A DNA stretch of 64,000 bases. It comes from Pelagicoccus albus (GTDB lineage: Bacteria; Verrucomicrobiota; Verrucomicrobiia; Opitutales; Opitutaceae). Under the pieces are notes generated by a model. The model made no database searches and was not told the DNA's origin. It saw only the letters and a list, made by a program, of their open reading frames with translations. Location: NCBI RefSeq assembly GCF_014230145.1, contig NZ_JACHVC010000013.1, forward strand, positions 372,001 through 436,000, given 5' to 3'. Shown piece by piece: positions 16,502 through 25,489 of the stretch (the stretch's first letter is position 1; every line of letters starts with the position of its first letter). The translations under genes and the position numbers were made by a program.

Positions 16502-18418
16502 ATGAACGAAGAATCCTTTTGGATCAGCGACGACGGGCTTATCACAACGATAAAGCAGGGCAAGGATGCATCCACCATCGATTTGACCATAACTTTTAAG
16601 CTTAGAGATGCTCAGGAAGTAGAATTTGTTTCAGAACGATTGGACAAAATCCAATTTAGCGAGAGAAGCTCGCTGGCTCGGGTCGGAATCGAAATCTATT
16701 CGCCTAGCCCCGCGCGGATAAATAAGGATAGGCTCATCCTTCAAGGAGTCGCCTTCGTCTACGATACCGACTTTCCCTGCGCGCCCTACGCCGAAAAACT
16801 GCTCGAACCCGGTACAGCCGCCGGCCGCGTCTTCTACGCTCCAGAAAGCAGCAAATTGAGCTCCGGAGAGATTTGGCAAGCCCTGCAAGAAAACCGTATC
16901 AAGCTTCCCAACACAACTTCGATCGACCGCTTCGGCCGAGTATTCCTGACGCCTCACAAAGTCCAATACACGTTGCCCAAAACGGTCACTGAACTCGATC
17001 ATCTGAGACTCGTGAAGGGTCTCCTGCCCCGTACCTTTTTGGACAAGGTCCAGCAGCGCGAGGACCTCCCAGTGGTTTCTATCGATCCGCAATCCGGCAT
17101 CCTAACCAGTTGCTCCATGTATCTCAAGGAACACTACGTCGTACTCAATCGAGGTGAAGGAAACTTCGGTCTGCATTCCGGAGCCGTCTTGCTGGACCCC
17201 GTTAAAACCTTCGGATCTGGAATCATTCTCGAAATATACAACCGCTCAGATCAGCCGGTTATCAATCCAGTCGTATCCATCGAAGTTTACAAAGCGCCAC
17301 AAGCCGACCCCAATAAGGTAGCCGACCTGCGTGACAAACGCCTCGTATTCTTCACCAATCTCGACAAGATCTACCGTCAGCTCGACGATAAGCCCAAGCA
17401 ATATTTCGAAAGACTTAAGACCACTACCGAGATTTCCTTGCGTGGTCAAAGCGCTCGAACCGAGAACCAGAGCATCCTCTTCGAATCGGAGAACTCGATT
17501 AAAGAAGAGCTAAAACGCGTTTCCGTAAACGGCCATTTCGGATTCCGAACAGTAAGCCAAGCCCTGCGGAAAGGGGACCCAGAAGCGAACACGCTAGTAT
17601 TGGACTACTTCCCTAGCCTCGCTGAGCACATCGAAATCCTAGCCAATATCAGGAAGCTAAAAATCAAAAACCTAGTCTTCCGGAAGGCGACCCCGCTGCA
17701 AGAGTTTTTCCTATCCAACGACGCGCACAGCCGCCTCGAGACATACGATCAACTTGGGCTCAAAGTGTATTGGCATATACCTTCCCTCAATGATTTGTAC
17801 CTGCATACTTACAAGAACGGACAAGGCTTTTTCATCCGAGAGGAGGAGGTGGACCGCTTCCTAGCCTGCACCATAATCGCCTTCTATGGATCCGCTCTCG
17901 AAATGGACGAGGAGCAGAAGCGCCGCATCAGCGAACTCGTAGTGCGCATGATCGATTTCTTCGGAAACAACGTCGGTATCCTCACCGGCGGCGGCGAGGG
18001 AGTAATGGGATTGGCGACCGATGTTGCTCAGCAAAAAGGCTGCCTAACGGGCGCAGCATTCCTCGAACTTGAAGCCCAACCTCCGAAAGTGGGTGTCAAC
18101 TTTTTCAATACATTTCAGGAAACCAACCGCCACAATCGCCAAAAATGGTTCCAGGTAGCTGATTTCTGCATCTTCAATTTGGGAGGAGCTGGAACCATGG
18201 AAGAAATTGGCATCGAGCTCTGCAACATGAAACTCGGCATTCGTCCGCGTGTGCCGCTGGTCTTCTTCCACGACGAATATTGGTCAGACCTCGAGCTACA
18301 ATTTGAGAAACTTGTATCCGATAATCGGATGCCTGCTTGGATGAACGACCACCTGCTCTTCTCTGGAAACCCTGACGAAATCATCAACTTCTACCGAAAG
18401 AGCCTTCAGATTCTCTAA
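16502..18418 (+). CDS. LOG-family protein with large uncharacterised N-terminal region
   Basis: 638 residues from ATG 16502; an alternative ATG at 16430 adds 24 residues. The C-terminal part (about 470-638) is a LOG domain with 'ILTGGGEGVMGLATDVAQQKG' and 'NLGGAGTMEEIGIELCNMKLG', which fits the GGxGTxxE motif of nucleotide 5'-monophosphate phosphoribohydrolases (PpnN/YgdH, cytokinin-activating LOG). PpnN itself has about 450 residues with a different N-terminus. Here the N-terminal 460 residues are not recognised. A segment at about 210-255 ('FGLHSGAVLLDP', 'LEIYNRSDQPV') faintly recalls the dUTPase/dCTP-deaminase beta-barrel. I infer cleavage or sensing of a nucleotide. It is convergent with the lipoprotein gene downstream. 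Confidence 0.72.
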   Translation: MNEESFWISDDGLITTIKQGKDASTIDLTITFKLRDAQEVEFVSERLDKIQFSERSSLARVGIEIYSPSPARINKDRLILQGVAFVYDTDFPCAPYAEKLLEPGTAAGRVFYAPESSKLSSGEIWQALQENRIKLPNTTSIDRFGRVFLTPHKVQYTLPKTVTELDHLRLVKGLLPRTFLDKVQQREDLPVVSIDPQSGILTSCSMYLKEHYVVLNRGEGNFGLHSGAVLLDPVKTFGSGIILEIYNRSDQPVINPVVSIEVYKAPQADPNKVADLRDKRLVFFTNLDKIYRQLDDKPKQYFERLKTTTEISLRGQSARTENQSILFESENSIKEELKRVSVNGHFGFRTVSQALRKGDPEANTLVLDYFPSLAEHIEILANIRKLKIKNLVFRKATPLQEFFLSNDAHSRLETYDQLGLKVYWHIPSLNDLYLHTYKNGQGFFIREEEVDRFLACTIIAFYGSALEMDEEQKRRISELVVRMIDFFGNNVGILTGGGEGVMGLATDVAQQKGCLTGAAFLELEAQPPKVGVNFFNTFQETNRHNRQKWFQVADFCIFNLGGAGTMEEIGIELCNMKLGIRPRVPLVFFHDEYWSDLELQFEKLVSDNRMPAWMNDHLLFSGNPDEIINFYRKSLQIL

Positions 18419-18430
18419 AATCTTGAATTG

Positions 18431-18451
18431 CCGGGGCGCTAGGCGTCCCGG
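18431..18451. terminator. Strong GC hairpin between convergent genes (no U tract)
   Basis: A nine-pair stem (18431-18439 with 18443-18451, one G-U pair) and a three-base loop sit 12 bases after the LOG gene stop and 53 bases before the end of the opposite-strand lipoprotein gene. No run of T follows on either strand, so it is a weak candidate for factor-independent termination. It may instead protect 3' ends. Confidence 0.4.
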
Positions 18452-18504
18452 TCGCCCCAAGAGAGTTCACGCTTGGGCCAACATGCTAATCGCGTAACCC
18501 CCTC

Positions 18505-19644
18505 TTACGGAGCCACTCTACCAAAACGGTTAAGAGCTACTTCCGAAGCGTCACCGGAAAGGTATTCTTCCGGGAATATAAACAAGCCCGCGTCCCGCTT
18601 CCGTTCAATCGAGGCAATGATCTGTTGCTGCACTTCTAGGCGGCGTAGATCTCTGGCATCCATTTTTCCAGTACGGCGCGAACGCGGCATCTGACGCTGC
18701 CAAAAGGCTGAGTACTTGTTTAGATCGGCTCCTTGCGAGGCCAGTAGATAGAGGGCGATTAAATCGGCCTCGATTTGCAGTGCTCGCCGCTTGTTATTGC
18801 CCGTCGCGTTTCCGAAAATCCAGATTGTGGGGATCCCAGCTGTCAAAGCTGCTACGTCAGCCGTTTGACCGATCCAGAGGTTTTTGCGACGCTTCTCCGG
18901 ATGACGCATCACGTTTTGAGCCAACGCATAAGCGCAGGTGTAGGCAAACTCAGTTGGATCCGACAAGTTTTTCACTCCGTTGAGACTTAACCAGATAACT
19001 TCTCCATCTGCTCGCACGTCGGACTGGGCATCTGGAGAAACAACGACAGTGTAATAGGCAGCCTTTTCAGGAATGACCTCCACCTCGAAGATTTGACCGC
19101 TCCGTTGGATCTTGAGCCGGTTCACTCTTCCGGGAACCAAATCCCTTTTGATCCTGCTTGAAGCGTAGCGAGCAGCCAAACTCCAGCGCGGAGTCTTGTC
19201 TCCATTGACTTCTAAAATCCGATCTCCCTCCATCAAGCCGGCAGCTTCGGCGACAGTGCCTGGGAAAACTTGGGAAATCGAAACGTATGGGCCAATTGAA
19301 TACTGCCGAGCAGTGCCTCGAAGACGTTCCGGGTAATAGTGCTCTGCGGTAAAAACAGCTCCAATATCCCCAAAACTCTCAGAGAGTTGGTAGGTCCCCG
19401 CTTCTAGCATCATCGGCCGGAGCACATCCCAAGCGCGGATCTCAGCGTCTCGGATCCGATAGAGTTCCTGCAGCTTAGCGGCGTCTATTTTGCGGACCTG
19501 AGCAGCTTCCGCCTGTTCTTTTAGCGAGGCTTGAGTCGATTCACATCCCTGCAACAGAAAGGAAATCAGCAACAAGAAACAGGTTAACGAGCCAGATACC
19601 GGGAATCGTCTCAAGATTCGTTGACCTGATAAAAAGGGGACCAT
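18505..19644 (-). CDS. Lipoprotein with PDZ domain and degenerate M48-like metallopeptidase fold
   Basis: 379 residues with a lipoprotein signal peptide (lipobox LLQGC, Cys 34). A PDZ domain follows at about 118-190 ('SISQVFPGTVAEAAGLMEGDRILEVNGDK'). The next region reads like an M48 peptidase: 'ADGEVIWLSLNGVKNLSDPTEFAYTCAYALAQNVMRH' aligns by eye with the family pattern where HELAHN---H would lie, but the zinc-binding HExxH is YALAQ (239-243). The later 'ALQIEADLIALYLLASQGADLNKYSAFWQRQ' matches the third-ligand region (ExEAD, Glu 292 kept). I infer a pseudopeptidase that may bind substrate or regulate another envelope protease. It has no operon partner. Confidence 0.65.
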   Translation of the reverse strand: MVPFLSGQRILRRFPVSGSLTCFLLLISFLLQGCESTQASLKEQAEAAQVRKIDAAKLQELYRIRDAEIRAWDVLRPMMLEAGTYQLSESFGDIGAVFTAEHYYPERLRGTARQYSIGPYVSISQVFPGTVAEAAGLMEGDRILEVNGDKTPRWSLAARYASSRIKRDLVPGRVNRLKIQRSGQIFEVEVIPEKAAYYTVVVSPDAQSDVRADGEVIWLSLNGVKNLSDPTEFAYTCAYALAQNVMRHPEKRRKNLWIGQTADVAALTAGIPTIWIFGNATGNNKRRALQIEADLIALYLLASQGADLNKYSAFWQRQMPRSRRTGKMDARDLRRLEVQQQIIASIERKRDAGLFIFPEEYLSGDASEVALNRFGRVAP

Positions 19645-19789
19645 CAGAGAACGTAATAACGATTACCATTTCTCGTAATAATTACAAGAAACTATCTACT
19701 GAATTCGCTATTAAATCTTCATAGCAAGCCGGGGATGCACCGTCGTTTTTTGTCTGGATAAATCAAGATAGAGAGCCTGTCTTGGCTTG

Positions 19790-21595
19790 ATGATTCCCTT
19801 TCCCCGAAGCGTCTCCTTTGTCGTATTGATCTGTTGCCACATTTGCCTTCTGGCCACAGAGGCTGCCGAGCCTTTGATCACCAATATTCAAGCCCGCGAA
19901 CAAATATCTCTAAATGGCAAGTGGAGGTATCACGTCGATCAATACCAAACCGGAAGCGGTGGCTTCGTTCCTTATTCCCAAGACATAAAGCAGGAGTCTC
20001 CCAGCGATCGTGTAGAATACTCATTCGACGACGCAGATTCCATCTGGGTCCCCGGAGACTGGAATACGCAAAAGCCAAAACTCTACTATTTCGAAGGGAC
20101 AATCTGGTACCGCAAAACCTTCCCAAGCCCAGCGACGTCTCCTGGCGTTAGGCAGTTCCTCTACTTCGACGCCGTCGCCCAAAGAGCGGAGGTCTTCCTG
20201 AATGGTGAAAAGCTGGGGGAACACGAAGGCGGATTTACGCCCTTCAATTTTGAGGTAAGCGGAAAACTAAAACCAACCGGCAATTCCCTAATCGTTGGCG
20301 TGAGCAACCGTCGCGAGGAAGACAAAATTCCCGGTATGGTAACGGATTGGTGGAATTATGGAGGCATTACTCGCGACGTCCGACTCGTGGAGGTTCCCGC
20401 CACTTTCATCCAAGACTACAGTGTGCAGCTAGCTCCAGACAACGATCAACAAATAGAGGTGACCGTCGAATTGGACAATGCCACGAATGGTCAAAGCGTT
20501 TCATTTGAAATCGCGGAGCTCGCCCTGAGCGAAACCGCAGAAGCCGACCAAGACGGAATCGCGCGATTCCTCATCTCGACTCCAGAACTGCAGCTTTGGA
20601 ATCCAGAAAATCCAAAACGCTACAGTGTATCCATAGAATCAGGTCAGGACAAAATTGAAGAGCAGATCGGTTTTCGCCGCATCCAAACCAGCGGCACGAA
20701 GCTGGTTCTCAACGGGGAAGAGATATTCCTGCGAGGGGCTTGTCTGCACGAGGAAAACCCCATCCGAGGCGGACGGGCCTACTCTGAAGAAGACGCTCGC
20801 CTCCTGCTGGGCTGGGCCAAGGAGATGAATTGCAATTTCGTACGCCTCGCCCACTACCCGCACAATGAGCATATGGCTCGCGTAGCGGACGAGATGGGAA
20901 TCCTTCTATGGGAGGAGCTTCCACTCTACTGGGGGATCGATTGGAAAAACGAGAACACGCTTGGTTTCGCTAAACAGCAATTTTCCGAACTCATCCGTCG
21001 CGATAAAAACCGAGCCAGCGTCATCGTCTGGTCCATTGCCAATGAGACGGGCGATAATCCGGACCGAAACCACTTTTTGCGCGAAGTAGCTTCCCACGTC
21101 CGATCCATTGACAACACTCGCCTACTCAGCGCCGCGCTGAAAAAATTCGCCGACCACATTGGCGAACGCCACGACCATTACATCGTCAACGACCCGATCG
21201 CCGAGATTCTGGACATTGTTAGCCTCAACGACTACGTCGGCTGGTACCAAGGCCTTCCCGATTCCTGCGAACGCAAAAGCTACGAAATCGCTTTCGAGAA
21301 GCCGGTCGTCATAAGCGAATTCGGAGGAGGCGCCTTGCAAGGATTTCATGGCGAAAAGGAAACTCGCTGGACTGAGGAGTATCAACTTTGGCTCTACGAG
21401 GAAAACCTGAAGATGTTCGAAAAGGTGGAAAAAATCCGCGGCCTGTGCCCTTGGATCCTGGTGGATTTCCGCTCCCCGCTTCGTCAACTTCCACACATCC
21501 AAGATGAATGGAACCGCAAAGGGCTCATCTCCGAATCGGGAGAGAAGAAGGCAGCCTTTTTCGAAATGCAGCGTTACTACGAATCCAAGAAATAG
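19790..21595 (+). CDS. Glycoside hydrolase family 2, beta-glucuronidase-like, exported
   Basis: 601 residues from ATG 19790 with a signal peptide (MIPFPRSVSFVVLICCHICLLATEA). The layout is an N-terminal sugar-binding jelly roll ('WNTQKPKLYYFEGTIWYRKTF'), an immunoglobulin-like middle domain, then a TIM barrel: 'GFRRIQTSGTKLVLNGEEIFLRGACLHEENP', 'NFVRLAHYPHNEHMARVADEMGILLWEELPLYWG', 'IVWSIANETGDN' (acid/base Glu after Asn) and 'VVISEFGGGALQG' (nucleophile Glu). Family knowledge points to beta-glucuronidase or beta-galactosidase action on polysaccharide fragments; I prefer beta-glucuronidase because the barrel resembles UidA. No transporter or regulator is adjacent, so the substrate is open. 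Confidence 0.87.
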   Translation: MIPFPRSVSFVVLICCHICLLATEAAEPLITNIQAREQISLNGKWRYHVDQYQTGSGGFVPYSQDIKQESPSDRVEYSFDDADSIWVPGDWNTQKPKLYYFEGTIWYRKTFPSPATSPGVRQFLYFDAVAQRAEVFLNGEKLGEHEGGFTPFNFEVSGKLKPTGNSLIVGVSNRREEDKIPGMVTDWWNYGGITRDVRLVEVPATFIQDYSVQLAPDNDQQIEVTVELDNATNGQSVSFEIAELALSETAEADQDGIARFLISTPELQLWNPENPKRYSVSIESGQDKIEEQIGFRRIQTSGTKLVLNGEEIFLRGACLHEENPIRGGRAYSEEDARLLLGWAKEMNCNFVRLAHYPHNEHMARVADEMGILLWEELPLYWGIDWKNENTLGFAKQQFSELIRRDKNRASVIVWSIANETGDNPDRNHFLREVASHVRSIDNTRLLSAALKKFADHIGERHDHYIVNDPIAEILDIVSLNDYVGWYQGLPDSCERKSYEIAFEKPVVISEFGGGALQGFHGEKETRWTEEYQLWLYEENLKMFEKVEKIRGLCPWILVDFRSPLRQLPHIQDEWNRKGLISESGEKKAAFFEMQRYYESKK

Positions 21596-21702
21596 GAGAA
21601 GTCCCTCGGTCCAAAATCGAGAGCAAGTATTCGGACGTTGACTTTCTACGCCACCGACCAGACTCGCTTTCCTCTTAAATCGTTAAAGCGAACCCTCAAA
21701 TC

Positions 21703-22995
21703 ATGGCTGATTCTTCCAAACTATCTTTCCTCATCGTCGGTTCCGGCGGACGCGAACACGCTCTCGCCAACGCATGCGTCAACAGTCCTCTGGTGAGCCG
21801 CACCATCGTTGCCCCGGGAAATCCAGGGATCGCTTCTCAATGCGAATGCGTCGACATCGCGGCCGACGACATTGAAGGATTGGCGAAACTTGCAGCCGAT
21901 CAAGAGATCAACTTCGTGGTGGTGGGTCCTGAAGTTCCGCTCACATTGGGCTTGGTAGACAAGCTACAGGAAAAAGGAATCCTCGCCTATGGACCCAGAG
22001 CGGACGGCGCTCGCCTCGAAGGTTCCAAGAACTTCACCAAGGAAGTACTTCTCAAAAACAAGATACCTACCGGAGCGGCCGCTAGTTTCACCGAGTCAGC
22101 TGCCGCCATAGACTACCTGCAAACGGCATCCATGCCGATCGTGTTGAAAGCGGACGGATTAGCGGCCGGCAAGGGGGTCATCATCGCTCAAGATTTGGAG
22201 GAGGCGACCCAGACGGTAAAAGACATGATCGACGGAGCAGCATTTGGCGAAGCCTCCAAAGAGGTCTTGATCGAAGAGTGCCTCTTCGGCGAGGAGACTT
22301 CCATTCACGTGATCGTTTCGGGCGAAGACTATGTGATTCTCCCCACCAGCCAAGACCACAAACAGGCCTACGAGGGTGACGTTGGTCCCAACACAGGAGG
22401 CATGGGAGCCTACTCGCCGGCTGATTTGATTAGCGACGAATTGATGGCGGAGATTGAGCGAGACATCGTGATTCCATCGGTCAAAGGCATCGCCGCCGAG
22501 GGCATCGACTTCCGTGGCACGCTATTCATCGGCCTGATGATTACCAAATCTGGCCCCAAGGTTCTCGAATTCAATACGCGCTTCGGCGATCCAGAAACTC
22601 AGGTTCTGCTGACTCGCCTCAAGACCGATCCAGTTCAAATCATGCTGGCAGCCGCAAAAGGCGAACTAGCCGAACTCAAAGTGGAAGTGAAAGATGAGTA
22701 CGCCATGGTTGTTGTCTTGGCGAGCGACGGTTATCCCGGAAGCTACCCCAAAGGCGAAGTGATCGACTTCCCTGCAGAAGTCGGAGAAAACGAGATCGTG
22801 TTTCACGCCGGCACCAAGTTCGACTCCGAGAAAAACGTCGTCACAAATGGTGGCCGCGTCCTTGGTGTCACCGCTTTAGGACCAGACCTAAAGAATGCCG
22901 CTGAAAAAGCTTACGCCCTCTGCGACAAAATCAGCTTCAAATCCAAATACCTTCGCCGCGACATCGGTTTCAAGGAACTGAAACGTCAGGATTAG
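21703..22995 (+). CDS. purD: Phosphoribosylamine-glycine ligase (GAR synthetase)
   Basis: 430 residues, the standard PurD length. ATP-grasp enzyme that joins phosphoribosylamine and glycine in the second step of purine synthesis. Seen: 'LIVGSGGREHALANA' N-terminus, 'FVVVGPEVPLTLGLVDKL', 'GSKNFTKEVLLKNKIPT', 'VLKADGLAAGKGVIIAQ', 'SQDHKQAYEGDVGPNTGGMGAYSPA' and 'VLEFNTRFGDPETQVLL', all family signatures. It stands alone and is followed at once by a good terminator. The second purine gene of the window, purA, is 10 kb away. Confidence 0.97.
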   Translation: MADSSKLSFLIVGSGGREHALANACVNSPLVSRTIVAPGNPGIASQCECVDIAADDIEGLAKLAADQEINFVVVGPEVPLTLGLVDKLQEKGILAYGPRADGARLEGSKNFTKEVLLKNKIPTGAAASFTESAAAIDYLQTASMPIVLKADGLAAGKGVIIAQDLEEATQTVKDMIDGAAFGEASKEVLIEECLFGEETSIHVIVSGEDYVILPTSQDHKQAYEGDVGPNTGGMGAYSPADLISDELMAEIERDIVIPSVKGIAAEGIDFRGTLFIGLMITKSGPKVLEFNTRFGDPETQVLLTRLKTDPVQIMLAAAKGELAELKVEVKDEYAMVVVLASDGYPGSYPKGEVIDFPAEVGENEIVFHAGTKFDSEKNVVTNGGRVLGVTALGPDLKNAAEKAYALCDKISFKSKYLRRDIGFKELKRQD

Positions 22996-23036
22996 GAGGG
23001 ATGCCTTCAAAAGGAGGCTCAAAAGATATTCTAATC

Positions 23037-23064
23037 AAAAGCGGCCTGCTAGGTCGCTTTTTTT
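23037..23064 (+). terminator. Factor-independent terminator after purD
   Basis: A ten-pair stem (23037-23046 AAAAGCGGCC with 23052-23061, one G-U pair), a five-base loop and a T run through 23064. It lies 41 bases after the purD stop codon and before the start of the next gene at 23139, so that gene needs its own promoter. Confidence 0.85.
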
Positions 23065-23138
23065 CGAGTTATACGGCAGCTCGGACTAGCTTAGCTTCTT
23101 TACTTTTCTCATGAAATAAGCTACCTTCAGGAGTAGCC

Positions 23139-24524
23139 ATGAAGAAGAAATTAGCAGGTAGGTCACTGCTGTTTTCCGTGGCGGCTCTTGCCCTATCGGC
23201 CTGTAGCGACCAAAGACAAGAACCAGCCCCCGAAACGGCGGTAGTGGATGAAGTAAGGACCGAAAAGGAAGCCAAAGAGCGTTTCCTCTCGGGTATAAAC
23301 TGGGAAACGCATCCCGAAGCTCGAGCCACACTCTATCGGGACTTGCTCAACAAGAACGACGCAGTCGGTGAATTGAACTCGGACTCTGTCCATCATTCGA
23401 TGCAGTACGAGTGGTTTACCCTGATCGACTACGAGCCAGGAGCATATTTTCGCCACCCGGTCGCTTACGCGTTCTTAAGCTACCTCGAACCGGAGCTCAG
23501 CATGACTTCGGCTCGTCATTTACCGACCGTCAACTATCAGCCAGCATGGCCCAACGTGGCAGCCCTTCTCGCTGATGAACATATTTTCTATGCGGAGAGC
23601 TGGCTGGATACGGCGACCACTCGCAGTCCCGAATCAATTGTGAAATATCAAGCGAGTGATTGGCCGCCTCGCATGATGGCAGACCAATGCAAAAACGAAC
23701 GGCGCGCCTACGCGGTTCTCATACACAATCTCGAGGATCTAGAGAGCAGTCCTGAGACAGTCGCAAACCTTGAGATGATGTCCGAAGCCTTGAGAGCAAA
23801 TGGCTACAGTGTACATCAGTTTGTGCAAGATCCAGCGACCGGAGAGCAGGTGGATTTCTTGAACCTAGCATCCCCTCGAGGAGCAGGCATCAGACGTTTG
23901 ATGAACATCGTGAACATTCACGTCGACCTAAATGACTGCTGCGAACAGCTCATCGTATACATCACCGGAGAGACAACGCTCTCGAAAACTGGATACAGAG
24001 AGGAAGTGGCCCTAGACCTGCCCTTCCCTTACGAAGGCACAGACAGATCGAGAGATGCGGAGAAGAAATTCTACCCCGAGGATCTCGCAACCTTCTTATC
24101 TAACCTCAGAACCTGTCACTTGAATATCATTGTAGATACTAACAACGCAGCATGCTTCGCCGATGATCTTTTGAAGATCCCAAACACCGAAAGCGTGCTT
24201 ACCGCGTGCGAGGAAAATGAATACACCTATTCAAGCGCCGTCGAAAAACTCTCCGACACCTTCCAGGACCCCTTCGGCCTGGACCAAGGCGAGCAAGGTA
24301 GCGAGTTTACCAGCAGCGTGGCAAAAGCTCTATTTGTTTCGGCTGCTTCCCACAAAGACGGAGACGCGCCTCCATCCGCAGCGTTGCTGCTAAAAGACGC
24401 GTTCGAATCGGTTAAGCTCTATGACTTAGGCTTTCTTGGAAATACAACGAACCCGCAACTTCAAGGGCGAACAATGGACTCGGACTGTCCCTGCGGCATA
24501 GACCTAAAGGAAGACAAATTCTGA
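23139..24524 (+). CDS. Unknown lipoprotein with caspase-like fold pattern (no clear catalytic dyad)
   Basis: 461 residues with a lipoprotein signal peptide (MKKKLAGRSLLFSVAALALSAC, Cys 22) and a Shine-Dalgarno-like CAGGAG upstream. I do not recognise the family. The middle of the protein has the rhythm of a caspase/C13-type fold: 'RRAYAVLIHNLEDL' at 188-201, 'LEMMSEALRANGYSVHQF' at 211-228, 'QLIVYITGET' at 270-279 (where a catalytic xSGHG would sit) and 'CHLNIIVDTNNAACF' at 326-340 (where DxCxSG would sit). The His and Cys are not in their usual places, so activity is doubtful. It ends 'DCPCGIDLKEDKF'. It is preceded and followed by terminators, so it is a single-gene unit. Confidence 0.6.
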   Translation: MKKKLAGRSLLFSVAALALSACSDQRQEPAPETAVVDEVRTEKEAKERFLSGINWETHPEARATLYRDLLNKNDAVGELNSDSVHHSMQYEWFTLIDYEPGAYFRHPVAYAFLSYLEPELSMTSARHLPTVNYQPAWPNVAALLADEHIFYAESWLDTATTRSPESIVKYQASDWPPRMMADQCKNERRAYAVLIHNLEDLESSPETVANLEMMSEALRANGYSVHQFVQDPATGEQVDFLNLASPRGAGIRRLMNIVNIHVDLNDCCEQLIVYITGETTLSKTGYREEVALDLPFPYEGTDRSRDAEKKFYPEDLATFLSNLRTCHLNIIVDTNNAACFADDLLKIPNTESVLTACEENEYTYSSAVEKLSDTFQDPFGLDQGEQGSEFTSSVAKALFVSAASHKDGDAPPSAALLLKDAFESVKLYDLGFLGNTTNPQLQGRTMDSDCPCGIDLKEDKF

Positions 24525-24557
24525 TATGGCCAATCACGGCTTAGCCCAAAAGCAGTG

Positions 24558-24595
24558 AAGGAGCTTTCCGATTTCGGTTAGCTCCTTTTGTTTTG
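24558..24595 (+). terminator. Factor-independent terminator after unknown lipoprotein gene
   Basis: AAGGAGCT (24558-24565) pairs with AGCTCCTT (24580-24587), with an inner CCGA/TCGG pairing, followed by TTTTGTTTTG. It sits 33 bases after the stop at 24524 and just before the end of the convergent mpgP gene at 24610. Confidence 0.8.
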
Positions 24596-24609
24596 CTTCG
24601 ATTATAAAC

Positions 24610-25461
24610 CTAGACGGTCGCCTCCGGCTTCGCCTTGCTCAGCAGCTGCTCTGCTACCTTAACCCAACCTTTCGGTCCTACTCCGTTGACTCGCTCAATT
24701 CGTCGGCCAGATAAGCCAGCCCAAGATCCGTTGGGTCGCTTCACTAAGTGCGGCCAATCGACGTTCTCGAGCAGCTCCTGATCGTTTTCACTGTCACCAA
24801 GGCCAAAGGAAATAAGAGGCTCGCTTGATTGAGCCTTCCACAGTTCTCCGAACTTACGGATAGCAGCGCCTTTGTCAGACTGGCTATCAATCACTGTATG
24901 AAAACGTCCACCGGGCAGACACTTTAGGCCTTCGTATTCAAAAGCTGAATCCAAACTTTCCCAGACATCTTGCGGCAGCTTGGCAGAAAGCGTTTCACTA
25001 TATTCCCGATTTTGAGCGCGTCGAGCGGAACCAATGTCCAAACCAGTTACACTCGCGATGTCCTCAGTCATCATGGAGCTAAAGCCATGGAGCGACTCCC
25101 CAAACTTGCACTCAACGCGGCGGAGACGTTGTCTAATTTCCGCCGCGGGTTTTCCGAGTACGATGCGTTGCCAGCCATCCACAACATCAAAATCGACGAA
25201 CTCCGGATTCCAGAATCCGGGAGGAGCGATGATAGCGCTGCCGTTTTCAACAATACACGGCATCTCTATATCGATCTCTTCCTGGAGAACCCTTTGCTCG
25301 GCAAAAGTTTTGGATGAGCAAAAGATTACAAGGTAGCCGAGCTTGATGAGTCGATGTACGTACGGGCGAGCAAGCTCGCTCGAGTAGTTGTCGAAGTCGA
25401 TGAGAGTACCATCCAAGTCGGTGAATATAGCTATCATGCTAGTCTGTGAGGCGGGGGGCAT
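24610..25461 (-). CDS. mpgP: Mannosyl-3-phosphoglycerate phosphatase (HAD-IIB)
   Basis: 283 residues from ATG 25461; ATG 25437 would remove eight residues and start exactly at 'MIAIFTDLDGTLID', so either start is possible. HAD motif I is DLDGTL, motif II 'VIFCSSKT', motif III the Lys in 'SQSDKGAAIRKF', and motif IV 'SFGLGDSENDQELLENV'. The family removes phosphate from 2-O-(alpha-mannosyl)-3-phosphoglycerate to give mannosylglycerate, a compatible solute. It follows mpgS with a 28-base gap, so the pair makes the full two-step pathway. Odd: bases 25366-25381 inside the gene equal the 16-base core of the REP doublet at 36.9 kb. Confidence 0.9.
   Translation of the reverse strand: MPPASQTSMIAIFTDLDGTLIDFDNYSSELARPYVHRLIKLGYLVIFCSSKTFAEQRVLQEEIDIEMPCIVENGSAIIAPPGFWNPEFVDFDVVDGWQRIVLGKPAAEIRQRLRRVECKFGESLHGFSSMMTEDIASVTGLDIGSARRAQNREYSETLSAKLPQDVWESLDSAFEYEGLKCLPGGRFHTVIDSQSDKGAAIRKFGELWKAQSSEPLISFGLGDSENDQELLENVDWPHLVKRPNGSWAGLSGRRIERVNGVGPKGWVKVAEQLLSKAKPEATV
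25366..25381 (-). repeat. REP-core match inside mpgP
   Basis: On the minus strand these 16 bases read GAGCGAGCTTGCTCGC, identical to the core of both REP copies at 36888-36946. The GTAG head and the trailing GA are not matched. It encodes 'SELAR' within mpgP without an obvious insertion relative to homologous phosphatases. Confidence 0.55.
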
Positions 25462-25489
25462 AATTATAAATCGAATAGCTTCAATTGAT

